Of a DNA stretch of 32,428 nt, positions 1 to 8,655 are shown one piece after another. The translations under genes were made by a program, and so were the position numbers. The notes beneath the pieces were generated by a model, which was not told the DNA's origin, ran no database searches, and worked only from the letters and a program-made list of their open reading frames with translations. The DNA comes from Streptomyces sp. S.PB5 (GTDB taxonomy: Bacteria; Actinomycetota; Actinomycetes; Streptomycetales; Streptomycetaceae), in contig NZ_JAQMWP010000041.1 of NCBI RefSeq assembly GCF_030403745.1, positions 1 to 32,428 on the forward strand, in the 5' to 3' direction. Position 1 is the stretch's first letter; the number at the start of each line of letters is the position of its first letter.

Positions 1-546
1 CGCGAGCATGCCGAGGAACGATGCCCATCCGGCATCATGCACCGACTTGGCCACCCTGGTGCGCGCGAGTCCTTTCACCGCCAGGTCCTCCACGGCGATT
101 GCTTGGTTCTCGCAGATCAGCTTCGTGGAGAGCTGGTGGGGAACTCACGGCGCGCGTCAGCGACCTGGGCGTGGGCGCGGGCGACCTTCAGGCGGGCCTT
201 GGCCCGGTTCTTGGATCCCTTCTGCTTGCGGGACAGCTCCTGCTGGGGTCTTCTTCAGCTTCTTCTCCGCCCGCCGCAAAAAGCGCGGAGAGTCGATCTT
301 CGTGCCGTCGGAGAGGACCGCGAAATGCGTAAGGCCGAGATCGATGCCGATGGTGCGGTCGGTTTCGGGCATGCGTGCCTGGTCGGCGGCGGGGTCGGTG
401 TCGATGACGAAGGAGGCGAAGAATCTGCCCGCCGCGTCCTTGATGACGGTGACCGAGGACGGCGTGGTAGGCAGGGTGCGGGACCATTTCACCTTCACCA
501 CGCCGATCTTCGGCAGGTGTCGAACCCACATCGTCACCGGAAACAT
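1..546 (-). pseudogene. tnpB: TnpB (IS200/IS605-type) gene, broken, runs off window
   Basis: The middle of a TnpB protein, the RNA-guided nuclease carried by IS200/IS605 elements, is readable from about 546 downward. It starts abruptly at the LPKIG segment, so the N-terminal half is missing. It then shows the strand-forming KDAAGRFFASFVIDTDP segment and the RuvC-I motif GIDLGLTHFAVLSDG with its catalytic Asp. After LRRAEKKLKK the frame shifts; the next frame continues the family pattern (SRKQKGSKNRAKARLK) to about 140. A second shift of net two missing bases lies in the segment normally reading EFHHQLSTKLI, after which ICENQAIAVEDLAVKGL is readable to the window edge. The gene is therefore N-truncated and at least twice frameshifted. 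No TnpA gene is nearby. The family is clear; loss of activity is inferred from the lesions. Confidence 0.72.
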
Positions 547-831
547 GTGAACGATCCGTCACCATCGCGAGCAGGGTCCGGCTCCGCCGGAACGAGACCG
601 CGACGCAGCCACAAGATTCGCTTCACCCCCGGCCTGAAGGCCGAAGCACTGCGAATGATCTCCGGTAGCTGTCGGGAGTCTCGTCCTGTCGGGTGTCTCA
701 CCGTCCCAGTTACGGCCTCCTGGTACGTCACGCTCCGGGGCGGGCGAGGCACGTGGAGCCGACGTGAGCAGACCTATGCGCTGATGTCCGGGCGGGTACT
801 CATGGGACATGGACGTGGCCCGGCGCCCGGC
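547..831. other. intergenic stretch, no gene recognised
   Basis: No convincing coding pattern was found between the TnpB remnant and the response regulator gene. A small inverted repeat (GGCCTGAAGGCC) lies near 632-643. The stretch may hold leftover sequence from the IS that carried TnpB, but I see no clear element end. Confidence 0.4.
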
Positions 832-1494
832 TCAGGTTCCGGGGAGGATGCGGCGCGTTTCGTAGGCCCACATCGCGATCTCGACCCGGTTGCGGGCGCC
901 GAGTTTGGCCATCAGGCTGGCCAGATGCGTCTTCACCGTGCTGAGGCTGATGTGCAGTGCGTCGGCGATCTCGGTGTTGGTCAGCCCGCGGGCGACGGCG
1001 AGGAGCACCTGCTCCTCGCGGGCGGTGACGGGAGCGACCGGCTGGGCCACGGGCCGGCCGGCGGGCAGATCCGCGAATGCCTGGAGCAGACGGACAGTGA
1101 CGCTGGGGGCGATGAGTGCCTCACCGTCGGACGCCGAGCGTACGGCCTGCGCCAGCAGGTCCGGTCCCGTGTCTTTGAGGAGGAATCCGCGGGCGCCGGC
1201 ACGCAGTGAGCCGTAGACGTACTCGTCGAGGTCGAACGTGGTGATGACGACCACGGCCAGCGGGTCGGCGACGCCCGGGCCGGCGACCAGCCGGGTGGCC
1301 TCGAGCCCGTCGAGTACGGGCATGCGGATGTCGAACAGGCAGACGTCGGGGCGCAGTTCGCGGGCCAGACGTACCGCTTCGCGCCCGTCGGCGGCCTCGC
1401 CGACCACCTCGATGCCGGGCTGGGCGTTCAGCATGATCCGCAAGCCGGTGCGGACGATCGTCTGGTCGTCAGCGACGAGGACGCGAATGGGCAC
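832..1494 (-). CDS. NarL/LuxR-family response regulator
   Basis: This is a 220-residue two-component response regulator that should bind DNA when phosphorylated by the kinase encoded just upstream. The N-terminal receiver domain has the acidic pair at residues 9-10, the phosphoacceptor Asp55 in LFDIRMP, a Thr in the VVITTF strand and the conserved Lys in FLLKD. The C-terminal LuxR helix-turn-helix is readable as LTNTEIADALHISLSTVKTH. I chose the GTG at 1494 because the receiver begins there (PIRVLVADDQ) and a GAGG lies just upstream; an in-frame ATG at 1533 would add 13 residues unlike the family. The start overlaps the end of the kinase gene by 26 bases, implying translational coupling. The divergent MMPL exporter gene is the likely target, but that is inference from position. 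Confidence 0.9.
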   Translation of the reverse strand: MPIRVLVADDQTIVRTGLRIMLNAQPGIEVVGEAADGREAVRLARELRPDVCLFDIRMPVLDGLEATRLVAGPGVADPLAVVVITTFDLDEYVYGSLRAGARGFLLKDTGPDLLAQAVRSASDGEALIAPSVTVRLLQAFADLPAGRPVAQPVAPVTAREEQVLLAVARGLTNTEIADALHISLSTVKTHLASLMAKLGARNRVEIAMWAYETRRILPGT

Positions 1495-2641
1495 CGCTGT
1501 CGTTCCTCGCTCTCGGCAGTTCGGCTTCGACATGCCAGCCCCGGTCGGTACCGGGGCCGGCTCGTAGGGTGCCGCCGAGCAGGGTCGCGCGCTCGCGCAG
1601 TCCGGTAAGTCCGTATCCGTCGCGGCCCCGGCCGGTGCGCCGGCCGTTGTCGTGCACGCTCACCCGTACCGTGTGCCGTTCCGCGGCGACCCGGACGACA
1701 AGCTCGGTCGCGTCGACCGCATGGCGCAGCGCGTTGGTCACCGACTCCTGCACGATCCTGTAGACGGCCGCGTCCACGGCCGGGGGCAGCGCGTCCAGTT
1801 CGCCGTCGAGCCCAAGGTCGACCCTGAGGCGGCCACCCGGGGTGCGCACCAGGCGCTCCAGATCCGCGACTCCGGCGGGGGGCGCCAGCTCGGCGCCGAT
1901 CCCGCGGTCGCGCAGCGCGGCGACCATGGCGCGCATCTCCTCCAGCGTGCGCGCCCCTTCCTCCTCGACCTCCTCCAGCGCCTTGACGGCGGCGGACGGG
2001 TCGACGCCCGCGAGCACCCCGCCCGCCTGGGCGATGATCACCATGGCCGACACGTGGTGGGCCACCGTGTCGTGCAGTTCCCGGGCGAGCTGCTCGCGCT
2101 CGCGGGAGCGCACCTGCTCCACCTGCCGCTCGCGAGCGGTCACCCAGAACCGCACGGCAGTCCCGACCACGCCGGGCAGCAGCAGGAAGACGATGCCCAC
2201 GACGTTCTCGGCGACCGGCGTCTCGTCCGTGACGGAACACAGCGCGCCGGTCGTGAGGATCACCGCGCCGCCCAGCACGATCTCGCGTCCCGATCCCCAC
2301 CGGGGCAGCGCGTACACCAGCACGAGCACGACCGTGCCGGTGTACAGGCCGACGGGCTCGCGCGCAGCGGCGACCAGCGAGGCCATCTGAAGGAGGATCA
2401 CCGAGCCGAACGCCAGCGTCACCATCGCCAGCGGGCGGGTCCGGCGCCACAGGGGCAGCAGGCACAGCCATACGGCAAACACCACCGCCACCGGCCGCCA
2501 CACGACGTTCTCGCGCAGGGTGGCCTCCAGCACCGCACCGGCAAGGCCCGCGGCAAGCAGCGCCCAGTCCCGCCACACCCGGGCGGGCGCGGCGGGCGGC
2601 CGGGGTTCGGTCCACAGGTTTTGCAGGTCGTCTCGCAGCAC
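1469..2641 (-). CDS. sensor histidine kinase, HisKA_3 (NarX/DesK-like) type
   Basis: This 390-residue membrane kinase pairs with the overlapping downstream response regulator. Roughly residues 25-165 hold several hydrophobic segments (around 25-42, 50-65, 70-92, 100-112, 120-135 and 148-165) with no large external loop, so it probably senses within or at the membrane. The HisKA_3 dimerisation helix carries the phosphoacceptor His190 in RELHDTVAHHVSAM. The ATPase domain has an N-box (YRIVQESVTNALRHA) and a G-box (GYGLTGLRERATLLGG). The start is a GTG at 2641. The gene is divergent from the MMPL exporter gene at 2817, with about 175 bp between them. The signal is unknown; membrane stress or a lipophilic compound would fit the neighbour but is not shown by the sequence. 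Confidence 0.92.
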   Translation of the reverse strand: MLRDDLQNLWTEPRPPAAPARVWRDWALLAAGLAGAVLEATLRENVVWRPVAVVFAVWLCLLPLWRRTRPLAMVTLAFGSVILLQMASLVAAAREPVGLYTGTVVLVLVYALPRWGSGREIVLGGAVILTTGALCSVTDETPVAENVVGIVFLLLPGVVGTAVRFWVTARERQVEQVRSREREQLARELHDTVAHHVSAMVIIAQAGGVLAGVDPSAAVKALEEVEEEGARTLEEMRAMVAALRDRGIGAELAPPAGVADLERLVRTPGGRLRVDLGLDGELDALPPAVDAAVYRIVQESVTNALRHAVDATELVVRVAAERHTVRVSVHDNGRRTGRGRDGYGLTGLRERATLLGGTLRAGPGTDRGWHVEAELPRARNDSGAHSRPRR

Positions 2642-2816
2642 GGTTCTCAGCGTAGGGACCGCGGCGCGGTGCGCATCGGCCGAAAGGACGGTTCGTCAGT
2701 CCGCCCCGGGGCCGATGGATCCGTGGCCCGCGGGCCGATGCCGCGGAGCGCCGTGGCGACGAGCCTCGGCATCGGCGGCCGCACGAGGACGGCCGACGAG
2801 GTGGTTGGAGGACCCG
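2642..2816. promoter_or_regulatory. divergent control region, kinase/MMPL
   Basis: This 175-bp gap separates two divergent genes and must hold both promoters. It contains GC-rich short palindromes, including GGCCCGCGGGCC near 2726-2737, and repeated CCGATG/CATCGG half-sites. The ribosome binding site GGAGGA at 2807-2812 serves the MMPL gene. I could not identify convincing -35/-10 boxes. Confidence 0.4.
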
Positions 2817-5087
2817 ATGCTCTCAAAAGCCCTGGTGCGCCTGGGCGCTGGCGCCGCCCGCCATCCCTGGCGGGTGATCGCGGCATGGCTGATCGCCGCC
2901 ACGCTCGCCGTCCTTGCCGCTGTCACCATCGGCGGGCGGACCGCGGACTCGATCACCGCTCCGGGGCTGGACTCCCAACGGGCCGCGGAACTGATCGAGC
3001 GGGCCGGCACCGGCCAGGAAGGGATGACCGCCCAAGTGGTCGTCACCCCCCTCGACGGCGATGCGACGTTCTTCGACCACCCCGGCGCGCGCACCGCTCT
3101 CACGCGGCTGCAGGCCGAGGTGCAGAGGCTGCCGCACGTGCTCGGCACGAGTGACCCGGCGGGGGCTCTCGACGCACGCGGGGAGACCACCGTGCGCGGC
3201 GGCCTGGTCTCGGCCGACGGGCGGATCGCGGTCGTCCGGGTGCAGTACCCCGACCAGAGCCGGCTGTCGGCCAAGGACCTCGACGCCCTCGTCGATCTCG
3301 GCGACCGGCTGCGCACCGAACTCCCCCTGCGTATCGAAATGGGCGGGAACCTCTTCTACGCCTTCTCCGACCCCGGCGGCGGCGCGAGCGAGCTGATCGG
3401 CCTCCTCGCCGCGGCCGCGATCCTGTTCCTGGCGTTCGGTTCGCTCGTCGCCGCTGCGCTGCCGATCGGCATGGCGGTCTTCGGACTGACCATCGGGGTC
3501 GCCACGATGACGGTACTGGCGGGGGTCACGGACGTCCCCACCTTCGCACCGGTCCTGGGCAGCATGGTCGGGCTCGGAGTGGGCATCGACTACGCGCTGT
3601 TCGTGCTCGCCAGGCACCGGGAGTACCTCGCGCGCGGGCTCGATCCGCACGAGGCGGCCGGACGAGCGGTGGCCACAGCGGGGCGGCCGGTGGTCTTCGC
3701 CGGCGGAACCGTCGTCGTGTCGATCCTCGGCCTGGCGGTCGCGAACGTGCCGTTCATGACGGTGGGCGGGTTCGCCGTCTCGATCGTCGTCCTGATCATG
3801 GTGGTCGCGTCGGTGACGCTGCTGCCGGCCTTCCTCGGCGCGGCGGGCCCGCGCCTGGCCCGAGTCGGCCGGATCGGCCGGGCTCTGCAGACCAGGAAGC
3901 CGGGACGACTCGCACGGCGGCGCCACCCGGCGGCAGGCGCCGTCCACGCCGCCGGGTGGCGGCGCTGGATCGGGCACGTCAGCCGGCACCCGGTGCCGTA
4001 CGCGGTCGGCGCGGCGGGGCTGCTGCTGACCGCGACGCTGCCCGTGCTCGGCCTGCGCGTCGGCCTGCCCGACGACGGCTCACTGCCCCACAGCCGTACC
4101 GAGCGCCGGGCCTACGACCTCGTCGCCGAGGGGTTCGGCCCGGGCATCAACGGTCCGCTCGTCATCGCCGCGGACCCCGCCGGTGATCCGGGGGCGCTGG
4201 ACCGACTCGTCGGGGCGGTCGCGGCGGATCCGGGCATCGCATCCGTCGCGCCGACGCACATCGATCGGGCCACCGGCATCGCGACCCTCGTGGTGTTCCC
4301 GACCACCAGCCCGCAGGACAAGGCCACCGCCGACACCATCGCCCGGCTGCGCACCGACGTGCTGCCCACGGCGATCGGGCACGGCCCGGCCAGGGCCCAC
4401 GTCGGCGGCGCCGCCGCGAGCCTGTCCGATGTGGGCCAACGCACCAGCGAGCGCCTGCCTGCGTTCGTCGCCGCCGTGCTGGCGATGTCGTTCCTGCTGC
4501 TGATGCTGGTCTTCCGCTCGGTACTCGTACCGCTCAAGGCGGTCCTGCTGAACCTGCTGAGCATCGGCGCGGCCTACGGAATCATGGTCGCGGTCTTCCA
4601 GTGGGGCTGGGCAGGCGCACTCATCGGGCTGGAAACGACGGTTCCGATCGTGTCGTTCATCCCGATGTTCCTCTTCGCCATCCTGTTCGGCCTGTCGATG
4701 GACTACGAGGTGTTCCTCCTCTCCCGCGTACGCGAGGAGTACCTGCGCACCGGCGACAACGGCACGGCGATCGTCGAGGGCGTCTCGGGCACCGCCCGGA
4801 TCATCACCTCGGCCGCCCTCATCATGGTGGCGGTCTTCCTGTCCTTCGCCGTCGCCGAGGACCCCTCCACCAAGATGTTCGGGCTCGGCCTGGCCACCGC
4901 GATCTTCATCGACGCCACGGTCGTACGCATGGTGCTGGTACCGGCGACCATGACACTCCTCGGCCGGGCCAACTGGTGGCTGCCGAAGTGGCTGGACCGG
5001 ATGCTTCCCCGCGGTCCGGTCGGCACCGACGACACCGACGCGCAAGCCACGGGTGAGGCCCCGCGTCCACGGCTGGTTGACCGTTGA
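2817..5087 (+). CDS. MMPL-family transporter
   Basis: This 756-residue integral membrane protein belongs to the MMPL branch of the RND superfamily, proton-driven exporters of lipids and hydrophobic compounds. It has the usual duplicated layout: a first membrane helix at about 18-40, an extracytoplasmic domain, a block of helices, then the same again. The GxxxDY-type motifs expected in helices 4 and 10 are present as GIDYALF near residue 257 and SMDYEVFLLSR near residue 626. A basic cytoplasmic linker lies between the halves. I chose the ATG at 2817 because of GGAGGA just upstream; longer in-frame readings back to 2520 run antisense through the kinase gene. The divergent two-component pair is its likely regulator. 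The substrate cannot be read from sequence. Confidence 0.93.
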   Translation: MLSKALVRLGAGAARHPWRVIAAWLIAATLAVLAAVTIGGRTADSITAPGLDSQRAAELIERAGTGQEGMTAQVVVTPLDGDATFFDHPGARTALTRLQAEVQRLPHVLGTSDPAGALDARGETTVRGGLVSADGRIAVVRVQYPDQSRLSAKDLDALVDLGDRLRTELPLRIEMGGNLFYAFSDPGGGASELIGLLAAAAILFLAFGSLVAAALPIGMAVFGLTIGVATMTVLAGVTDVPTFAPVLGSMVGLGVGIDYALFVLARHREYLARGLDPHEAAGRAVATAGRPVVFAGGTVVVSILGLAVANVPFMTVGGFAVSIVVLIMVVASVTLLPAFLGAAGPRLARVGRIGRALQTRKPGRLARRRHPAAGAVHAAGWRRWIGHVSRHPVPYAVGAAGLLLTATLPVLGLRVGLPDDGSLPHSRTERRAYDLVAEGFGPGINGPLVIAADPAGDPGALDRLVGAVAADPGIASVAPTHIDRATGIATLVVFPTTSPQDKATADTIARLRTDVLPTAIGHGPARAHVGGAAASLSDVGQRTSERLPAFVAAVLAMSFLLLMLVFRSVLVPLKAVLLNLLSIGAAYGIMVAVFQWGWAGALIGLETTVPIVSFIPMFLFAILFGLSMDYEVFLLSRVREEYLRTGDNGTAIVEGVSGTARIITSAALIMVAVFLSFAVAEDPSTKMFGLGLATAIFIDATVVRMVLVPATMTLLGRANWWLPKWLDRMLPRGPVGTDDTDAQATGEAPRPRLVDR

Positions 5088-5103
5088 CTCAACTCCTGCC
5101 CCG

Positions 5104-5139
5104 CCCTGGGCGTCCGGCACCTCAGCGCGTCACCCAGGG
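5104..5139 (+). terminator. possible terminator after MMPL gene
   Basis: CCCTGGG at 5104-5110 and its complement CCCAGGG at 5133-5139 could form a stem just after the MMPL stop codon. The loop is long and no U-tract follows, so this is a weak candidate. Confidence 0.25.
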
Positions 5140-5293
5140 GCATACCGAGTCGTGATCATCGGGCGGCCCTGGTGAGGCCCTTGATCCAATTGGCCTACGC
5201 AATCAGCACCTGCCCTGGCGCTTCTTCCAACTGCGCAACTGGGGCCGGGGCAACCGGGTCGGCTCTTGCGCAGCTGCCGGGCACGGTCGGCCG

Positions 5294-5671
5294 CTACTGC
5301 TCAGACTGCGCGTGGTGGTGAGTAAGAGCCTGCCAGCGCCGTTCGAAGTCGGCGACCTGGTCGGCGATGTAGGCGGTGGTGATGGGCTTGTTGTGCTGCG
5401 CAGTGATTCCCTGGGCTGCGCACTCCTGCGCAATGGCCTCAAGCGAGGGTGTCTCGCTGCGCACCCGCTGATCGGCCCACAGGTTGTAGATCCTGAACGG
5501 CAGGAGGTAGCGGCGCAGGTTACCGGCACTGACCGGCTTTCCGCCACGGCCGCGCAACCCCTTCACCTCAGCAAGGAAGGCGGAGAGTTCCTCGGCCTCC
5601 ACCGTTGAGGACGGAGGCTGTATACGGCGCTGGGCCTGGTGCTCGGCCCACGCCAGGTAGTACCGGTCCAC
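5294..5671 (-). pseudogene. C-terminal part of the DUF2637 protein, out of frame
   Basis: This ORF reads VDRYYLAWAEHQAQ and continues for about 125 residues, ending HHHAQSEQ. I read it as the detached C-terminal domain of the DUF2637 protein upstream. Removing one base from the 7-G run at 5728-5734 (+ strand) joins it smoothly to that protein through a Pro/Ala-rich linker. It has no ribosome binding site of its own. Charged and aromatic residues (FRIYNLWADQRVRS, DFERRWQAL) suggest a folded helical domain. If the extra base is a sequencing error, a single gene runs 5294-7175. If real, the C-terminus is lost from the main product unless slippage restores it. Confidence 0.55.
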
Positions 5672-7175
5672 CGTGGTGAGCCCAACAGCTCCTTCGGTGG
5701 ACGCACCCTCGGGCGGCGGGGCGTCGAGGGGGGGCGTTCACCCGAGGGCCTCGCTGGTCCTTGGCCGGCTGCGCCCCGGCGCCGACGGGCGCGGGCTCGG
5801 TGTCCTCTGCTTCGTCCGGCGGAAGGTCCTCACCTCGCTGCCCGCCGGGCCCGTCTGCCGGGTCTTCGGCGTGCGGGTCCTCTTCGGTGAACTCGGCCTG
5901 CTGGAAGTCCTCGACGAAGGCCTGCAGGTCCGCGGCCGCGTAGGGTCGGCCATCGGAGTCGGCGATCTGGTCCCGCTCGTACACGTACGCGGCCAGCGCG
6001 GCGGCATCGGGGTACGCCCCGTATTCCTGCGCGTACGCACGCCAGGAGTTGCGGAAGTAGTCGTACCAGGTCAGTTCGTCGTCCGCCTGCTGCTCGCCGA
6101 CGGCGTGCTCGGGTGCCGGGCCGTAGCGCTGCTTGAGGACCTGGAGCAGGGGCTGCAGGTGTGCGTCGGTGAGCAGTCCGCCGTCGGCGGTGGTGATGCC
6201 GTGGTCCTGGATCCAGTACGCGAACTGGGAGGCGGTGGGCTCGGTCTGGAAGTTCGTGATCCAGGCCTGGTAGGCCGCGGCGAACCCCTCGGCCTCGTCC
6301 ACCGGTTCCCTCTCGGGTGCCTGTTCCGCCGGTCCGGGTGGGGCTGGGACTGCCAGGTCTGTTGCCTCGCTGCTCGGCTCACCCGGGGCTTCCTCCGCGC
6401 TGCCTGCGAGCTCGAGCGCGAGATCCCGTGCGGGCGTGGGAGCGGGTGCCCGCTCGACGGTGAAGGTGAATTCGACCGGCGGCTCAGTGATGCCGGCGGC
6501 AGCGAGCCCGGCGGGGGCCGTCTCGGCGAGCGGGACGCCGTAGCGGGCCAGCCGCAGCGGCATCAGGGACTCCACGGGGGCTCTGCGCCGCCAGCCGCGG
6601 CCGAACCGTGATTGGAGGCTGGCCTGGTAGACCAGGCGCTCCTGTTCGAGCTTGATGACCTGCTCGTAGGAGCGCAGCTCCCACAGCTTCATGCGACGCC
6701 AGAGCAGGAATGTGGGCCACGGCGAGAGGACCCAGCGGGTGAGCCGGACTCCCTCCATGTGCTGGTCCGCGGTGATGTCGGCGATCCGGCCGATCGCGTG
6801 CCGGGCCGCTTCGACGGCAACGACGAAGAGCACCGGGATCACCGCGTGCATGCCGACCCCGAGCGGGTCCGGCCAGGCTGCCGCACCGTTGAAGGCGATC
6901 GTGGCCGCGGTGAGGATCCAGGCCGTCTGCCGCAGCAACGGGAACGGGATTCGAATCCACGTCAGCAACAGGTCCAGAGCCAGAAGGACACAGATGCCTG
7001 CGTCGATCCCGATCGGGAACACGTAGCTGAAGTCCCCGAAACCCTTCTGCAGGGCCAGTTCACGGACGGCCGCGTACGAGCCCGTGAAACCGATACCGGC
7101 GATGACCACGGCACCGAACACGACCACACCGATCAACACCCGCTGTGTTCGGGTCAGCTGCAGCGGCGCAGTCAC
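5568..7175 (-). CDS. DUF2637 membrane protein, frameshifted near its C-terminus
   Basis: This is a DUF2637 protein, a family common in Streptomyces plasmids and integrated elements, often near transfer or spread genes; its biochemical role is unknown to me. Four membrane segments fill the first ~140 residues (RVLIGVVVFGAVVIAGIGF, then FPIGIDAGICVLLALDLLL, WILTAATIAFNGAAAW and AVIPVLFVVAVEAARHAIG). A basic stretch and a long Pro/Glu-rich linker follow, then two related segments (FAAAYQAWITNF... and WYDYFRNSWRAYAQEYGAYP...) resembling a repeated helical module. I chose GTG at 7175 because a GGGGGAG site precedes it and the family begins here; the reading from 7277 is less likely. After about residue 482 the frame runs into a 7-base C run (coding strand) and then a tail that is not family-like. 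The true C-terminus appears in the next frame at 5294-5671. Confidence 0.75.
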   Translation of the reverse strand: MTAPLQLTRTQRVLIGVVVFGAVVIAGIGFTGSYAAVRELALQKGFGDFSYVFPIGIDAGICVLLALDLLLTWIRIPFPLLRQTAWILTAATIAFNGAAAWPDPLGVGMHAVIPVLFVVAVEAARHAIGRIADITADQHMEGVRLTRWVLSPWPTFLLWRRMKLWELRSYEQVIKLEQERLVYQASLQSRFGRGWRRRAPVESLMPLRLARYGVPLAETAPAGLAAAGITEPPVEFTFTVERAPAPTPARDLALELAGSAEEAPGEPSSEATDLAVPAPPGPAEQAPEREPVDEAEGFAAAYQAWITNFQTEPTASQFAYWIQDHGITTADGGLLTDAHLQPLLQVLKQRYGPAPEHAVGEQQADDELTWYDYFRNSWRAYAQEYGAYPDAAALAAYVYERDQIADSDGRPYAAADLQAFVEDFQQAEFTEEDPHAEDPADGPGGQRGEDLPPDEAEDTEPAPVGAGAQPAKDQRGPRVNAPPRRPAARGCVHRRSCWAHHGGPVLPGVGRAPGPAPYTASVLNGGGRGTLRLPC

Positions 7176-7556
7176 CTGTACTCCCCCCACGAAACAGCAG
7201 ACATCAGGTTTCACCCTGTCATGTCTGCGGCAGCCACGGCAGTCCCTCGCCACCGCCACTCCCCCAATGATTCGCATATTGCGATCGGGAACAGGCGATT
7301 TCCCTCAGTAAAGTGTCAGCCGCCAATCGGCCCGCTGCCGCCAACGGACGACGAATCCGGCCAGCGCAAGTCCGGCACCGGGGAAGGTCGCCGCAGCGGA
7401 CACCAGCGAGAAGGATCATGCTCGTTGCGCGCCGCGATCCACGCTGCCGCTGAGGTGAGGTGCAACGCCACCGCGCTTCCTCCGAGGCCGGCCACGATCC
7501 GGCCTGCACCAACGGAGTTTCACAGTGACGAGCCCACCAAGGCACACAGCAAACGC

Positions 7557-8027
7557 CTACCAGCGGGCTCGCAGCAGCGCAAGGACGACGGCTGCGCACG
7601 CGCGGGCCCGGGCCGCGGACCGGCGGCAGCGGTCGACCCCCGAAGGGGGTGCCGTCGGGGACGTACCCCTCGTACAAGCTGTCACGCTTGCGGTAGCCCA
7701 CTTCACTGGCCCGAAGCAGGCGGGCCTGCTTGGCAACTTCGTGTACCAGAGAGTCGTCCGGGCCTCCGAGCCGGAGTTCGGGCCCGGGCGACGGAATCGC
7801 ACGCCAGATGGCGCATGTCGTGTTGATGCTGTTGATCCACCACTGGGGCGCGCAACCGCCGGGCACGGTGCACGGCTGCGGCAGACAAAGGGGCGGCGAT
7901 TTGCCGTCCACCCACCACACGAGCAGCTCACCGGCCGCGCGCAATAGGGCAGCATCGCGCGTGCCTTGCTCAGAGCCCCAGCCACCCGCAGCCCGCGGTC
8001 CGACGCCTTGCACTCAGGGCTCTGCAC
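7557..8027 (-). pseudogene. decayed hypothetical gene, one frameshift
   Basis: Two frames together look like one small protein. The first, from a GTG at 8027, reads SDRGLRVAGALSKARAML. After about 7940 the coding pattern (high third-position GC) moves to another frame reading LLVWWVDGK, then QWWINSINTTCAIWRAI, then GGPDDSLVHEVAKQARLLR and EGYVPDGTPFGGRPLPP. I do not recognise the family with confidence. Position beside the DUF2637 gene suggests a former integrated-element gene. The 3' end is unclear; the open frame continues to 7219 with poor composition. Confidence 0.33.
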
Positions 8028-8048
8028 GTTGATCAGAAACGCATTGGG

Positions 8049-8240
8049 TCATTCGTCGAGGAAGAGCTCTTCGATCCTCAGGTCGAAGAGCTTGGCAAGA
8101 CGGAATGCGAGAGGAAGGCTTGGGTCGAACCTCCCTGTTTCGATGGCGTTGATCGTCTGCCTTGACACGCCGGCACGCTGAGCCAGGTCGGCCTGCGTCC
8201 AGCCCTGTTCAGCGCGAAGGTCCGTGATGCGGTTCTTCAT
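8049..8240 (-). CDS. small Cro/C1-type (XRE) transcriptional regulator
   Basis: This 63-residue protein is nearly all helix-turn-helix domain: LRAEQGWTQADLAQRAGVSR is the typical N-terminal half, followed by QTINAIETGRFDPSL and a tail ending LRIEELFLDE. Such minimal regulators are known in many bacteria as the partner of a membrane protein encoded beside them. Its ATG overlaps the stop of the upstream membrane protein gene by four bases, so the two are translationally coupled. It probably represses its own operon through the paired palindromes at 8656-8718. What relieves repression cannot be read from the sequence. Confidence 0.9.
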   Translation of the reverse strand: MKNRITDLRAEQGWTQADLAQRAGVSRQTINAIETGRFDPSLPLAFRLAKLFDLRIEELFLDE

Positions 8241-8635
8241 CGGTACCGGATCTTGCCGACAACGAAGGCGACCACAAAGACGACTCCCATGAGCGCGGGG
8301 AGGACGGCGATATCGACGTCGCGGGCGACGAGGCTGGTGTCGTCCGTAACGACATAGGCGAATCCGAGAATCCACCCCACGCCGAGGGTGACCGCCAGCG
8401 CATCCTGCATGATCTTCCGTTGCAGCTCATCGAGCGCGCGGAGAAAGCGCGTGAAGGCGACGATCCAGCCGATGCCGGCGGCGAGATTGACGGCAACGGC
8501 GGCCCAGCCCGCCACCTGCTGTGGCGGATCCCATAGGAGTTGGGGGCCGAACTTGGCCAGGGCAAGGGTTGCCGCCCAGACGAACGTCCAGAGTACGAGC
8601 CGAGCGCTCGCCTTGAACTCGTTATGCGTTTGCAC
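8237..8635 (-). CDS. small membrane protein coupled to the XRE regulator
   Basis: This 132-residue protein has four clear membrane segments: near residues 16-32 (LVLWTFVWAATLALAKF), 42-60 (AAVAVNLAAGIGWIVAFTR), 80-98 (ALAVTLGVGWILGFAYVV) and 110-128 (VLPALMGVVFVVAFVV). A charged loop lies between the second and third. I recognise the arrangement (small XRE regulator plus four-helix membrane protein) but not a specific function. The start is set by the promoter: a frame-open GTG at 8674 lies inside the -10 box, so translation must begin later. GTG at 8635 has GGGGGTGG six bases upstream and is preferred; GTG at 8644 is the alternative. It is the first gene of a two-gene operon. Confidence 0.75.
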   Translation of the reverse strand: MQTHNEFKASARLVLWTFVWAATLALAKFGPQLLWDPPQQVAGWAAVAVNLAAGIGWIVAFTRFLRALDELQRKIMQDALAVTLGVGWILGFAYVVTDDTSLVARDVDIAVLPALMGVVFVVAFVVGKIRYR

Positions 8636-8655
8636 GGGTGCCACCCCCGGCGCGA

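Noticed and set aside
1652..3154. A 500-codon plus-strand open frame.
   Set aside because: It runs antisense to the kinase gene and then out of frame through the MMPL start; no motifs are visible.
6949..6961. GGGATTCGAATCC resembles a tRNA T-arm and a possible attachment site.
   Set aside because: It lies inside the DUF2637 coding sequence (WIRIPFPL) with no acceptor or anticodon arms around it.
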